Assembly (NCBI GenBank): GCA_014218235.1
Contig: CM024766.1
Coordinates: 46,899,359-46,963,358, forward strand
Length of the DNA stretch: 64,000 bases
Direction of reading: 5' to 3'
DNA from: Colocasia esculenta
Taxonomy: Eukaryota; Streptophyta; Magnoliopsida; Alismatales; Araceae
Under the pieces are notes generated by a model, which saw nothing but the letters and a program-made list of their open reading frames with translations, did not search any database and was not told the DNA's origin. The stretch's first letter is position 1; every line of letters begins with the position of its first letter. Below, in pieces: positions 48,602 to 59,630 of the stretch. The position numbers were made by a program, and so were the translations under genes.

Positions 48602-48770
48602 GGTCTTCCTTCACACCTGAAGGGAAAAATACCACCCTGGATACCCCACTAGGTCTTCCTTCACAACCGAAGGAACACCACCCTGGATACCACCAGGTCT
48701 TCCTTCACAACCGAAGGGAACACCACCCTGGATACCACCAGGTCTTCCTTCACAACCGAAGGGAAATACC
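48602..48770. repeat. 45-bp tandem repeats in the copia LTR
   Basis: Four near-copies of ggtcttccttcacaaccg...ggataccacca (the last partial). The same set is in the other LTR at about 59919-60088. Frames read through it give a spurious repetitive peptide. Confidence 0.9.
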
Positions 48771-49559
48771 ACAAGAGAAAGAAATGATTTCAAGCCCCTA
48801 GATCAAGCTTTTGGCAAGCCAAGATCTGAAGCAAAAAGCACTGAGAGCAAAGAATCTAAGCTTAGCACACTCTCAGAACTACATAAGCTGTCTCAAGATT
48901 TTCACTACAGAGTGGAGAGCAAAGAGCAACACGAGAAGGAATGGACTTGTTGGCTCTTTAGAATTCTAGCAGAAGAATTTTTTTTAATGGCTTGAACGAG
49001 CATTCTCTACTTGTCTATCTGATCTTCTCTTCTGTCTTGTATTTATATCTTCTTTTGAAATTCGCCAGTTAAAGTAACCGTTGTCCCTTAGATTGGTAGT
49101 CGTTAGACTGCTTGACACTTGGAAGCTTCAGCAATCTTTTATCCATTTGAGCGCGCAAAGAGTAAATGTCTTCTGCCATCTGTATGGTCCAACGTTGTAT
49201 GACAGAAAGTCTTTAGGACCCTGCATAAATTAAATGCTAGAACAGTAGACAGCTAGGCTGTCTTTAGTTATCAGTAAACATTGATAAGAATATTCACCAA
49301 AATAGCAATGCCAAATAGTTTCTTCTAAAAGATATTGACAGGATATGCACGATAATGGATAATATCGTCTGTATGCATGCAGAGGTACGTTTAGATCTCA
49401 TAAATGCAGGAGTGTCAGAGAGATATAAACGTGGACTTTGACTAGTCAATGCTTCAAGAGATAAGATAAAAATCAAGTTGATATAAACCATAAAGTCGTT
49501 GTCTATATGTCTTATGAAATCGTTATGAATACTAACAAGTCATTATAGAGAGTAAATCG

Positions 49560-50220
49560 TTAAAGCAAGTGTATGTGTTCAACAGGGAAATCGTTATGAA
49601 CACTTATCAAGTCGTTATGAGCTCTAAAGAAATCGTTGCGTGAAGTAATTCGTTATGAGCGCTAAGGAAATTGTTGCGCAAAGCAAATTGTTATGAGCGC
49701 TAAACAAATCGTTGCGCAAAACAAATCGCTATGAGCGCTAAAGAAATCGTTGCGCAAAGCAAATCGTTATGAGCGCTAAACAAATCGTTGCGCAAAGCAA
49801 ATCGTTATGAGCGCTAAAGAAATCGTTGCGCAAAGCAAATCGTTATGAGCGCTAAAGAAATCGTTACGATGACTTATAGAATCGTTACGGCGAACAAGTC
49901 GTTGTGAGTTCTAAAGAAATCATTATGATTACTTAAGAAATCGTTACGGCAAGCAAGTCGTTGCGAGTTCTAAAGAAATCGTTATGATTACTTAAGGAAT
50001 CGTTACAGCGAGCAAGTCGTTGCGAGTTCTAAAGAAATCGTTATGATTACTTAAAAAATCGTTACGGCGAGCAAGTCGTTGTGAGTTCTAAAGAAATCGT
50101 TACGGCGAGCAAGTCGTTGTGAGTTCTAAAGAAATCATTATGATTACTTAAGAAATCGTTACGGCGAGCAAGTCGTTGCGAGTTCTAAAGAAATCGTTAT
50201 GATAACTTATAGAATCGTTA
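49560..50220. repeat. tandem atcgtta repeats, copia 3' LTR
   Basis: Block 1: six 38-bp units around gagcgctaaa...atcgttgcgcaaagc. Block 2: six units of gagttctaaagaaatcgtta, with short (38 bp) and long (about 60 bp) forms. All units share the word aaatcgtta. The matching blocks in the other LTR have seven and seven. Confidence 0.9.
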
Positions 50221-50515
50221 TAGAATCGACTTGTTTGAAACAACATGACTTTCCAGTCTTACAAGGAAATCGTTAAAAACACTTATGAAATCGTTATAAC
50301 TTTAAACAAAAGTCGATGTGGACTTAGAGAAATATCATTCTGAAAAGATTAAAGCTTCAGTAAGACAATACTTACCAACATTGACTTGATTGACCTTGGT
50401 AATTTTCCTGTACTTAAGAGTTATGAAATATGTTAGAGATTATTGATGAAGTTTTGTTAATCACTAAAATACATATGTAATTAATTAAAATTACATGGGG
50501 ACAAACTGATCATCA

Positions 50516-50532
50516 ATCTCCCCCTTTTTGGT
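50516..50532 (-). other. polypurine tract of the copia element
   Basis: The minus strand reads CCAAAAAGGGGGAGATT immediately before the 3' LTR start TGATGATCAG. A second near-copy (GACAAAAAGGGGGAGA) lies about 80 bp upstream at 50598-50613. These prime plus-strand synthesis. Confidence 0.85.
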
Positions 50533-50700
50533 GATGACAAAACTGAACAATAAGTATGAATGAAAGGTATCTGTATTTCAGACATGCTAATTATTTTTCT
50601 CCCCCTTTTTGTCATTAAGCAAAAAGATAATCTGAGACAATGAATGAAGAGAGAAAAGGAAAAGACAAAAAAAAAAGAACACACAAACAAGAATTTTTCA

Positions 50701-53700
50701 TTAATGTTGAGGAGGTACAGACAGATAGTAAGCAAGAGACAGAAGAGAGGCAAAATGAGAAATGGTTTCCCATGCCTGTGCTTCCTGCTCTTCAAAAAGA
50801 GTTTTAAAGACTCCAAAAGACAAAGAGTAGGTTGGTCTCATGGAGGAAGCCATTCTTTGGAGATGAAGATCTAGGTGCTTGTAGAGAAGATCAGCATAAG
50901 CCTCCTTATCCAAAGTCATCTTTAGGAAATGACGAGTCCCAAAGCTGGCACAGGTAAGAAACTGATCCATGGACACAGGATAGTGATTGTGATTATCTCT
51001 GAGAGCTTTGTGTAGAGCTACATACACCTTGTACCTTTCCTCCCAAACTTTGAAGGGGTCATTCACAAGGTGAATGGAGTTCATATCCAAATAAGTGGCT
51101 GGAGAGACAGCAGGTTTGCCTTCCCTGGCTTGAGCTTCATTCAGAGAAAACAACTGCTGAGCAGACAAAGGGTAGAACTTGGACCATTCTGAGGATGTCA
51201 GCCTTTCACATTCAGACAGGATTGGGGCTAGAACTTCAGCACTTACATGCCCCTGGTGATATTCTCTAAATAGAAATCTAGGAAAAGCAACCAGACAGCC
51301 TTTCTGTACTTTGATTCTGCCCATCACTCTGGCAAAACGTTCAAAGATGATGGATCCTACAGAAGATTCCATGACTAGGAAATGAATCTGAGGTAGTGCA
51401 ATCTCATTTGGCACTAGGAGGGTAGCAAAATCTACCTGAACATCTGAAGTGTGAGAGATGCCTGGACTCAGAGCTGAAATGGCCTTCTTAAACTGGCTCA
51501 GCTGAACTTCTAGAAGCTGATGGACATATCTGTAGTTGTTAAACCACATGTAATATCTGACCATCTTGATTTCTTTTTGGATGAAGGAAGCCCATGATTC
51601 TCTGTGGTAGAGCCTGAACCACTCTGATAAGGTCAGGGAGTGATCCCTTGGAGGAAATCTGGCAGATTGGTCAAGGATGAATTTTTTGTAGAGATCCTTG
51701 TGACTTTTGCCCCACTGCTCTTCAGTTTTGGAGTGGGCAAGAGAGAAGATTTTGGACTTTTCGGATTTAGAAAGAGAAGTGTAGGGTAAAATGGTGTTCA
51801 AATGATCTGTGAGATTTAGAAAGGGAAGGTTAATGATAGTGGCAAAAACGACCTTGGAAAGGTATTCTCTATACAATGGTTTATTTTTGTTATCCAATGT
51901 GAGAGAGAACCACAAGGGAGGATATTTAGAATCAGAGGAAATGGAGGAAGTAGAAGAAATTTTCCTCTTCTTGGGGACAGGACTAGACGAGTCTGCCCTA
52001 TGGATATGCTCCCCAACCTTCAACACTGCCCTGAGAATGCCTTCCTCAAACTCATCCTTTATCTTTTCCATAAAGGGAGAGTCAAGTTGAGCTGTTTCAG
52101 GGATGATAGTGATGAAAGAGGGTGGAGGAGAAGGGTGAAGGAATGAGTGAGAAGTAGTAAGGTGGTCATCAACTAGTCCAGAGGAGGACCAGAGGAGGAG
52201 GAGGTTCCAGCAGAGGATGCTGGAGGGGCCTCAAAGATAGATGAAGGAGAAGGAATGTGAGTAGAGGAGGCAGGAGATGAGGTGGACTAAAATGGTGCTG
52301 GAGAGGAAACGGGTCTTGATTGAGGCTTCTTGAAGGTTTGTGGAGCAGGAGGTGCTGTGGGAGCTGATGGTGGAGAAGGAGGAACATGTGTGTGAGAGGG
52401 AGGAGAAGGAGCTGGGGGCTCAGGTGCCAAGATCTCTTCTTCAACCTCTGCCTACACAGATCCACTCTCCAATGGCCCTGATGGCCCGGACACTTGCTCA
52501 GCTGGCCCTGATGGCCTTTGCAAATTAACTGCTGCCTTTGCTGCTGCTGGTGCAGGCCCTGACTCTTGAATTGATGGCCCTGCTAGCCTAGACTCAGGAA
52601 CTTGGGCTGCAGGAGGTGGAGGAGGAGGAGCTTGGGCTCCAACCACCTTCAGGATTTCACTCAACAAATTCTTCATTCTGTCCATTTCTTTGTTGAACCA
52701 CTTCATGGTATTTTTGATGTTGGAAATTTCCTTTGAAGCTAAAGCTTGGTTCATGAAGATGGAGGATACATCAAATTGGAGAGAATAAAGAATAGTTCCT
52801 TGGGCATCAAGTCTCTCAATCACAGGCTTCAAATTTATCACAATCTTCTACCTTATTAGCCTTTCATGTAGAGCATTTGATAAGAGAGGTACTTCGGGCT
52901 CCACTTCTTTCCCTTTCTGCCTAGCCTCTGAAGCTGGAGGAGGCTGATCATCATCAGAATCAGAGGAGCTGGCTGTCTCCCCATCTCTAGGATCAAAGAT
53001 TGGAGGATTGTCATGTCCCTCCCCCTGAGTAGGAGCATCCTCTTCCATTGGCTCTTGCTCCCCCTGAATGGGAGCATCCTCTTCCAAAATAATATTATCA
53101 GGAGCATCTGATTGCTCCTCCTGAACTGGTATAGCAAGAGATTCTTCAATGTGGCCGGATGCCACAACTTCTTCTTCTGCAATTCCACCAGTCTCTGAGG
53201 TGACTGGGGTGGTGAGGACAGAATCCACTACCTCTCTTAGGATAGAGGCAACAAAGGAGGTGGACAAGGTGTTTGCTGCACCTACCACTGCTCCTCCTAC
53301 TGGAGCTTCTGGAGGGTGAGATTCAATTATTAAAGGAGGTGACCCTACTTGCTCTGCAGCTCTTGTTTCTGCTGCTACTGATTCTGCTGGTACTGTTGGC
53401 ACAACTTCTGCTGGTACAGTTGGCGGTTCTGCTAATTCAACTGGCTCAATTTCTACTCTTGGTTCTGCTGCTTCTTCCTGAACATCTACTATGATGGCCT
53501 CTCCCTCTGCTACTGAGGTCTTAGACCAGACACCATTGATCACTGAGAAACCACTCATCCTTAGATTTCTGGACCTAATTGATTGGCCCATTTTCTCAAC
53601 TACAGCTCCGGTCAGATCAATACCAAAATGCCTGAAAACTTTGGTAAGCAGATGAGCATAAGGCAAAGAGACATTGACCTTGCTCTTTGTATCCCAAATT

Positions 53701-54383
53701 TGATCGCGGGCAAATCTCATCCTCTCAATCATTACTGCGGCCATATTGATATCCTTGTTCTGTATGGCCCAGAACATCATGTCTGAGTCTCCCTTGGTAC
53801 AGAAGGAGAAAGTGGCGCTTCTTGGAACCAAAATCTGATAGACTATGAAATGGAGGAGGCGGTTGAAAGCATTCAGTTGGTTAATGTCTAATTTACCATC
53901 TTTCAATCTGAATCCCGGTCCTACAATACCAAGACCTTTAACTTGGGCATCCACGGTGTGAACCCCACTGTGCCCGGATGACTTTACTCCAAACAACGAG
54001 TGTAACAACTCATGATCTATCTTGATCTGGGTTCCCTTGATAGATGAAATCAGGGACCCGTCTTCCTCTGTTCCCAGACAAACATAAAAAGCCTTTACGA
54101 GATCCGGATAACTTACCTCAGAAAGGGTGGTGATTCCCATCCACTGCATTCTGTTCATTGCTTCAATTACACTGCGCATGCCATTCTTCTCTAGATCTGC
54201 TATATCCACTGCCTTATTTCCACAGACTTTAGTCTTCACAAAGGTGAACCTTTCCTGCTGCTCAGGAGCAAGAAACTCGGCGCTGTAGCCACCCAAACTC
54301 CCGGAAACGGTGGATGCGGCCATGGAATCTGTTGAGGAGGTTTTCTGGTGGGTTGAGAAGGAAGGAGGAGTGAAAGCCCTCAA
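50701..54383 (-). pseudogene. envelope-position ORF of the copia/SIRE element (broken)
   Basis: Starts at ATG 54383. The first 511 codons are open: an N-terminal globular region (LEKNGMRSVIEAMNRMQWMG, then YPDLVKAFYVCL) resembling the 'putative plant transposon protein' domain often found downstream of SIRE pol, then an acidic Pro/Glu/Ala-rich linker. A TAG at 52848-52850 interrupts, and the same frame continues (KPVIERLDAQG...) through a proline-rich stretch with further stops. After a one-base shift near 52190 it runs open from about 52160 to 50701, including a 456-residue segment with WFRLYHRESWASFIQKEI. Intact it would exceed 1,200 codons. No signal peptide or clear membrane segment is visible, so an envelope function is unproven. 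Confidence 0.75.
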
Positions 54384-54689
54384 GAAATTTTGCGGGAAGA
54401 TGAGAGAAGCTTCAAACTTAGCAGAGAGTCGATGTTGAAATTGCTAGGGCATCGGCTCAAGCAACCATACGAAAGGGGGAAAAGGTAGAAGATGGGATAC
54501 AAATCGTTCTCTCATCGATTTTATGAATAATTAAATGCGCTGAGGAAAGTGAGGCGCCAAAAGGCGGTAGAAAGCGACAAAAAGTTTGACTATTCAAACC
54601 GACTGCAATAAAAGAGCGACCAGGGGGGATAATATTGCTATTTTTACTTAAAGCCATGGAGAGAAAAATTGTTTAAGTCTGAAAAGTTT

Positions 54690-57600
54690 ATATGCCAGTT
54701 TTCAACAAGATTTTTTTTTTTTCACAAATTGCACATGCCCAGTTCCCTTCTAAGAGATGTGAATCTCTCTTCAGGTAAGGCTTTTTGAAGATGTTTGCTA
54801 GCTGACCATTTGTATCAATAAAAGATATTTCAATATTACCATTTGCTACATGATCACGAATAAAATGATATCTAACCTCAATATGCTTGGTCCTTGAATG
54901 TTGGACTGGATTCTTGGTAAGATTAATGGCACTGGTATTGTCACACAACAGTGGGATCGATTTGATATTTAATCCAAAATCTTCAAGTTGTTGCTTTATC
55001 TATAAGAGTTGTGTACAACAACTTCTAGCAGCTACGTACTCAGCTTCAGCTGTAGACAGTGCCACTGAATTTTATTTCTTTGAAGACCAGGATATCAAAC
55101 ATCCTGCAAGAAATTGACAACCACCACTGGTGCTTTTTCTATCTACTTTGCATCCAGCATAGTCAGCATCAGAGTATCCTACTAAATTGATTTCACAAGA
55201 TTTTGGATACCACAGACCTAAGTCATGAGTTCTAGCTAAATATCTAAATATTCTTTTTACAGAAATTAAATGTGATTCTCTAGGATCTGCTTGATACCTA
55301 GCACACATGCATACACTAAATAAGATATCAGGTCTACTAGCTGTCAAATAGAGTAGTGAACCTATCATACCTCTGTAGATATTTTGATCTACTTTCTTAC
55401 CATCTTTGTCACTGTCCATCCTCGTTGATGTGCTCATTGGTGTTGACAGTGGCTTGGTATTTTCGAATCCAAACTTCTTCAGGAGTTCTTTTGTGTACTT
55501 GCCTTGACAGATGTGAGTTCCTTCCTTTCCTTGTTTGATTTGTAATCCAAGGAAGTAATTAAGTTCTCCCATCATGCTCATTTCAAATTCTCCCTGCATC
55601 AACTTTTCAAAATACTTGCAAAGAGATTCATCAGTAGAACCAAAAATAATATCATCTACATAAATTTGAACCAGTAATATGTGTTTGACCTTTGACTTTA
55701 TGAAAAGAGTGCTATCTACTTGACCTCTACTGAAACCATAGTTTAAAAGAAATGAACTAAGCCTTTCATACCAGGCTCTAGGTGCTTGTTTTAAACCATA
55801 TAATGCCTTATGAAGTTTGAAAACGTGATTAGGAAATTCTGTGTCATCAAAACCCGGGGGTTGTTCCACATAAACTTCCTCTTTTATGAAACCATTTAGA
55901 AATGCAGATTTGACATCCATTTGAAATAGTTTTAAATCTAATGCTGATGCATATGCAAGTAGTATTATAATAGCCTCAAGTCTAGCTACAGGTGCATAGG
56001 TTTCATCGAAATCTATGCCTTCCTCTTGAGAATAGCCTTGAGCTACCAATCTGGCCTTATTTCTTAAGATTACACCAGTTTCATCCAGTTTATTTCTGAA
56101 CACCCATTTGGTGCCAATGACTGGATGGTCTGATGGTCTAGGAACAAGTGACCATACTTGGTTTCTCTTGAACTGATTTAGTTCATCTTGCATGACTATT
56201 ATCCAAGATTCATCAGTAAGAGCTTCATTGACTGTCCTACGCTCTATTTGAGAAACAAAAGCTAGGTAATCATAAGGAATTACATTACCTCTTGTTCTTA
56301 CCCCTACAGATGGATCACCAATAACAATTTCGAGTGGGTGATCTTTCTTATATCTCCACTCCTTTGGAAGATTTTCATGTGTAATTTCCTTTTGTTGCAT
56401 GTCTTCTAGTGGTGGATCATCCTTGTCCTCAATTGATGTATTCTTCAGTTTCTTGGACAGTACATCTGCATCATCATTATCACTATCTTCTTCCTTTCTC
56501 AAGGAAGGGTTAGTTTCATCAAAAATAATATGTACAGACTGTTCAATTAATAAGGTGTGTTTATTAAATACTCTATAGCCTTTGAGTTTAGAGGTGTACC
56601 CCATGAAGATGCCTTCATCTGATTTGGCATCCAACTTACCAATGTCCCTTTTTCCATTGTTGTGGATGAAGCAAGGACATCCAAATGTCCTGAAGTGACT
56701 GATCTTTGGTTTCTTTCCTTTGAACAGTTCATATGCAGTCTTCTTTAGGATTGGCCTGATCATTACTCTGTTGATAATGTAGCTTGCTGTGTTGACTGCT
56801 TCGGCCCAAAAATACCTTGGCAGATCATATTCAGATAGCATTGTTCTTGCCATATCCAATAGAGTTCTATTCTTTCTTTCAGCAATTCCATTTTGCTGTG
56901 GTGTCCTTGGTGCTGAGAAATTATGCTCAATCCCCTGATCATCACAAAATTTAGCAAATTTTTCATTTTGAAATTCACCACCATGATCTGATCGGATAGA
57001 AACAATGCTGAACTTCTAATCCTTCTGGACTTTCTTGCTGAAACTAACAAAGTTTTCAAATGTGTCATCTTTATGCTCTAGGAATGATACCCATGTGAAT
57101 CTTGAGTAATCATCAACTATGACAAATCCAAAGTTCTTTCCTCCAAGACTGGTAGTCCTCATTAGCCCAAATAGATCCATGTGAAGGAGTTCTAAGAGTT
57201 TTGAGGTCGTTACTACTGTCTTTGACTTGAAGGAGCTCTAGGTGTGCTTTCCCTTAGCACAAGGTCTACAGACACCTTCCATTTTTGCACTGACCTTTGG
57301 TAGTCCTTCCACAAGATTTTTCTTTAGTAATTTTCTCATCCCATCTATGCTGCAATGACCTAGTCTTCTGTGCCACAATTCAGTAGATTGATCCATGTTT
57401 GCTGCTAGACAGACATCTTGATCCTTGAGTTCTTCAAGATGAAGGGCATACAGGTTCTTTTCCCTATTGGCTTCGAAGATTACTGCTCCATCCTTTAGTA
57501 TGCAGCACTTTGATTCTTGAAACTGAATCTGATGACCTCTGTCACAAAGCTGGCTGATGCTAATTAGATTGTGCTTCAGCCCTTTGACTAGCAGTACATC

Positions 57601-57765
57601 TTCAATGACTATCTTTCCTTTGTTGCTAACAGAACCACTGCCAATGACTGTGCCTTTCCTAATGTCTCCATAGATGACTGTTCCTTGTTCAGCTTGGAGA
57701 TTGGTGAATAGCTTTTGATTTCCTGACATGTGCCTTGAGCACCCACTGTCCAAATACTATTTGGA
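54690..57765 (-). pseudogene. copia pol: protease, integrase, RT, RNase H (broken)
   Basis: Minus-strand order: protease DSGCSRHMSG (57750), the pre-integrase motif ELWHRRLGHCS with the zinc-region end CRPCAKGKHT (57380-57240), integrase core MDLFG / VDDYSR (57180-57090), SDHGGEFQ (near 56985) and PQQNGIAERKNRTLLDMART (56900-56840), RT from WVFRNKLDETG through YVDDIIFGS (intact, near 55650), then RNase H with SDADYAGCKVDRKSTSG and CDNTSAINLTKNP (54945). A 595-codon open stretch (56859-55072) holds most of the integrase C-end and RT. Stops lie at 55072 (RNase H), near 57017 and 57238 (integrase) and near 57757 (before protease). Few lesions, so a fairly young copy. Confidence 0.93.
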
Positions 57766-57779
57766 TGCTCGAGTGTTAC

Positions 57780-59567
57780 CCTGAAATAAAATCATCAAGT
57801 TTTAGGTACCCAAATTCTTTTGGGTCCTGATTGGTTAGTATCATTGATTTTACCTTTGATTATCCATTTCTTATGTTTTGTTGGGCATGTTGTTATGACA
57901 TGTCCTAACTTGTTGCAATGACTACAGCAGGACAATTTGGTTACTTTTTCTATATATTTGAAGTTAGCTTTGTATGCTATATCTTTTTCGGGTACAAATT
58001 TTGGTGTTGGATATGTTTTAGGATAAACTATAGTTTCTTCATTATCTGGAGGTGTATATCCTAATCCATTTTTCTTCTTACCTGATCTTCTGGCACCTTT
58101 TAATATGAGGGAGTTTTTACCATTGGTGAATTTTTCTAATGTGCTAGATAACTGTATATTTTCTTCTGTTAGTGTCTTGATTTCAGTTTTCAGTTCATCT
58201 GAACTTACTTGTTTTTATAATTTAGTTATTTGTTCATTCTTAGCTTTTAGGTCTTCACATAACAGTTCATTTCTTCTTTTAAGTTCAGTTATTTGACTTT
58301 CTAATTATTCATTTTCTGATTTTAGATCTGAGTTTGTATTTTCTATACAAACTATGTTTTTCTTGCTTATTTTTAATAGTTTGGTTACTTCTCTATATTT
58401 ATCATATAGTTTGTTGAAAGCCTCTTCTAAACTATCGGAATCTGAACCATTGCATGAATCAAAAGAGGAGTCAGAAGTTACCTTGTCTTCGGTATTGGCC
58501 ATGAAAGCCAAATTGGCTTCTTCTTCATCGCTGCAGGAGCTTGACTCACTGTCTGAGTCGCTACTGTTTTCCCATGCTGCTGCCATCGCCTTCTTTTTGT
58601 ACTTTCTGAACTTCTTGGAGCTGTCTTTCTTCCTAAACTCCGGCTTCTTGATCTTTGGACACTCAGCTTTGATGTGTCCTGGCTTTTTACATTCATAGCA
58701 GATGGGTTCTCCTTTCTTCACATCCTTTCCATCTGATCTCTTGATGTCCTTATTCTTTTTGAAGTGCCTTCTTCCAGACTGGAACTTCTTCTTCTTGGCC
58801 AGAATTCGCTGCAATCTTCTAGAGAGCATTGCTTCCTCATTTTCACTGTCCTCAACACTCTCACTCTCATCTGAGCTTGCTTCTGGTGAGTCTTCTTCAG
58901 CCTTTAAAGCGTTGGAGTGCTTCTTTCTACTTGAGGACTCTCCTAGCCTTTCCATATTGATCTCATAGGCCATAAGGGACCCGATGAGCTTTTCTAAGGA
59001 CATTCTTTTTAGATCATTAGCTTCTTCAATGGCTGTTACTTTTGGGGTCCATGAGGATGGTAAAGATCTAAGAATCTTTCTGATCATATCTCCCATTTCA
59101 TAGGTCTTTCCTAGTCCAGCTAGCCCATTTGTAATATCTGTAAATCTACTGAACATTTGGGTAATGGACTCACTTGATTGCATTTGAAATCTTTCGTACT
59201 GTGCTACAAGAATATCTATCCTTGTTTCCTTTACCTTATCTGTGCCTTCATAGGTGATTCTAAGCTTTTTCCACATTTCCATTGCGGATTTGCAGGCTGA
59301 AACTCTGTTGAACTCCTTTTTACTAAGGGCACAGCACAAAATACTCTTTGCTTTTCAATTCTGCGAGATCTTCTTCCTATCGTCGTCTGTCCACTGAGCT
59401 TTCTCATTTGTGACTAGAAGATCGCCTTCTTCCACTATGGACCATATCTGATAATCGTGGCCTTGCAGAAAGTACTCCATTCTTGTTTTCCAGTAAGTGT
59501 AATCTTCTCCATCGAACAAAGGTGGTCGGTTGACAGACTGACCTTCGTTGTGACTTTGGGCTGCCAT
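57780..59567 (-). pseudogene. copia gag with two zinc knuckles (broken)
   Basis: Starts at ATG 59567 (MAAQSHNEGQSVNRPPLFDG), giving the usual copia DYTYWKTRMEYFL block. TGA at 59355-59357 and TAA at 58305-58307 interrupt one continuous frame. Features: the gag helical domain (about 59340-58960), an acidic Ser/Glu patch, CCHC knuckle 1 CYECKKPGHIKAEC (58690-58650), a predicted coiled coil with many Glu/Lys/Leu around 58330-58190, and knuckle 2 CSHCNKLGHVITTC (57930-57885). Two knuckles flanking a coiled coil is a SIRE-type layout. Gag packages the RNA. Confidence 0.9.
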
Positions 59568-59616
59568 GGATCTTTACTCCTCAGATCATTGGATCCTTTC
59601 TTTGTTGAAGAGACTC

Positions 59617-59628
59617 GCTCTGATACCA
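59617..59628 (-). other. primer binding site, copia element
   Basis: TGGTATCAGAGC on the minus strand, two bases after the 5' LTR end (...GGGCAACA at 59631). Matches the initiator Met tRNA 3' end over 12 bases. Confidence 0.92.
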
Positions 59629-59630
59629 CT

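Larger units (their letters stand above)
48314..50515 (-). repeat. 3' LTR of the copia element (2202 bp)
   Basis: The plus strand runs tgttgcccag...gatcatca. It carries 45-bp repeats (48602-48770), a minus-strand TATA-like TATAAATA (49047-49040), and a tandem block at 49560-50220. Very similar to the other LTR over its whole length; the main difference is one fewer unit in each of two tandem blocks. Confidence 0.95.

Noticed and set aside
48611..48793. Short repetitive-peptide ORFs in the copia LTRs (also 59899-60111)
   Set aside because: They are the 45-bp tandem repeat read in one frame, with no start context or homology.
49560..50220. Regularly spaced repeats that could suggest a CRISPR array
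   Set aside because: Units are contiguous tandem repeats with no unique spacers, inside an LTR of a plant retroelement.
53273..53494. Leucine-rich plus-strand frame
   Set aside because: It is the antisense of the proline/glutamate/alanine-rich linker of the copia envelope-position ORF.
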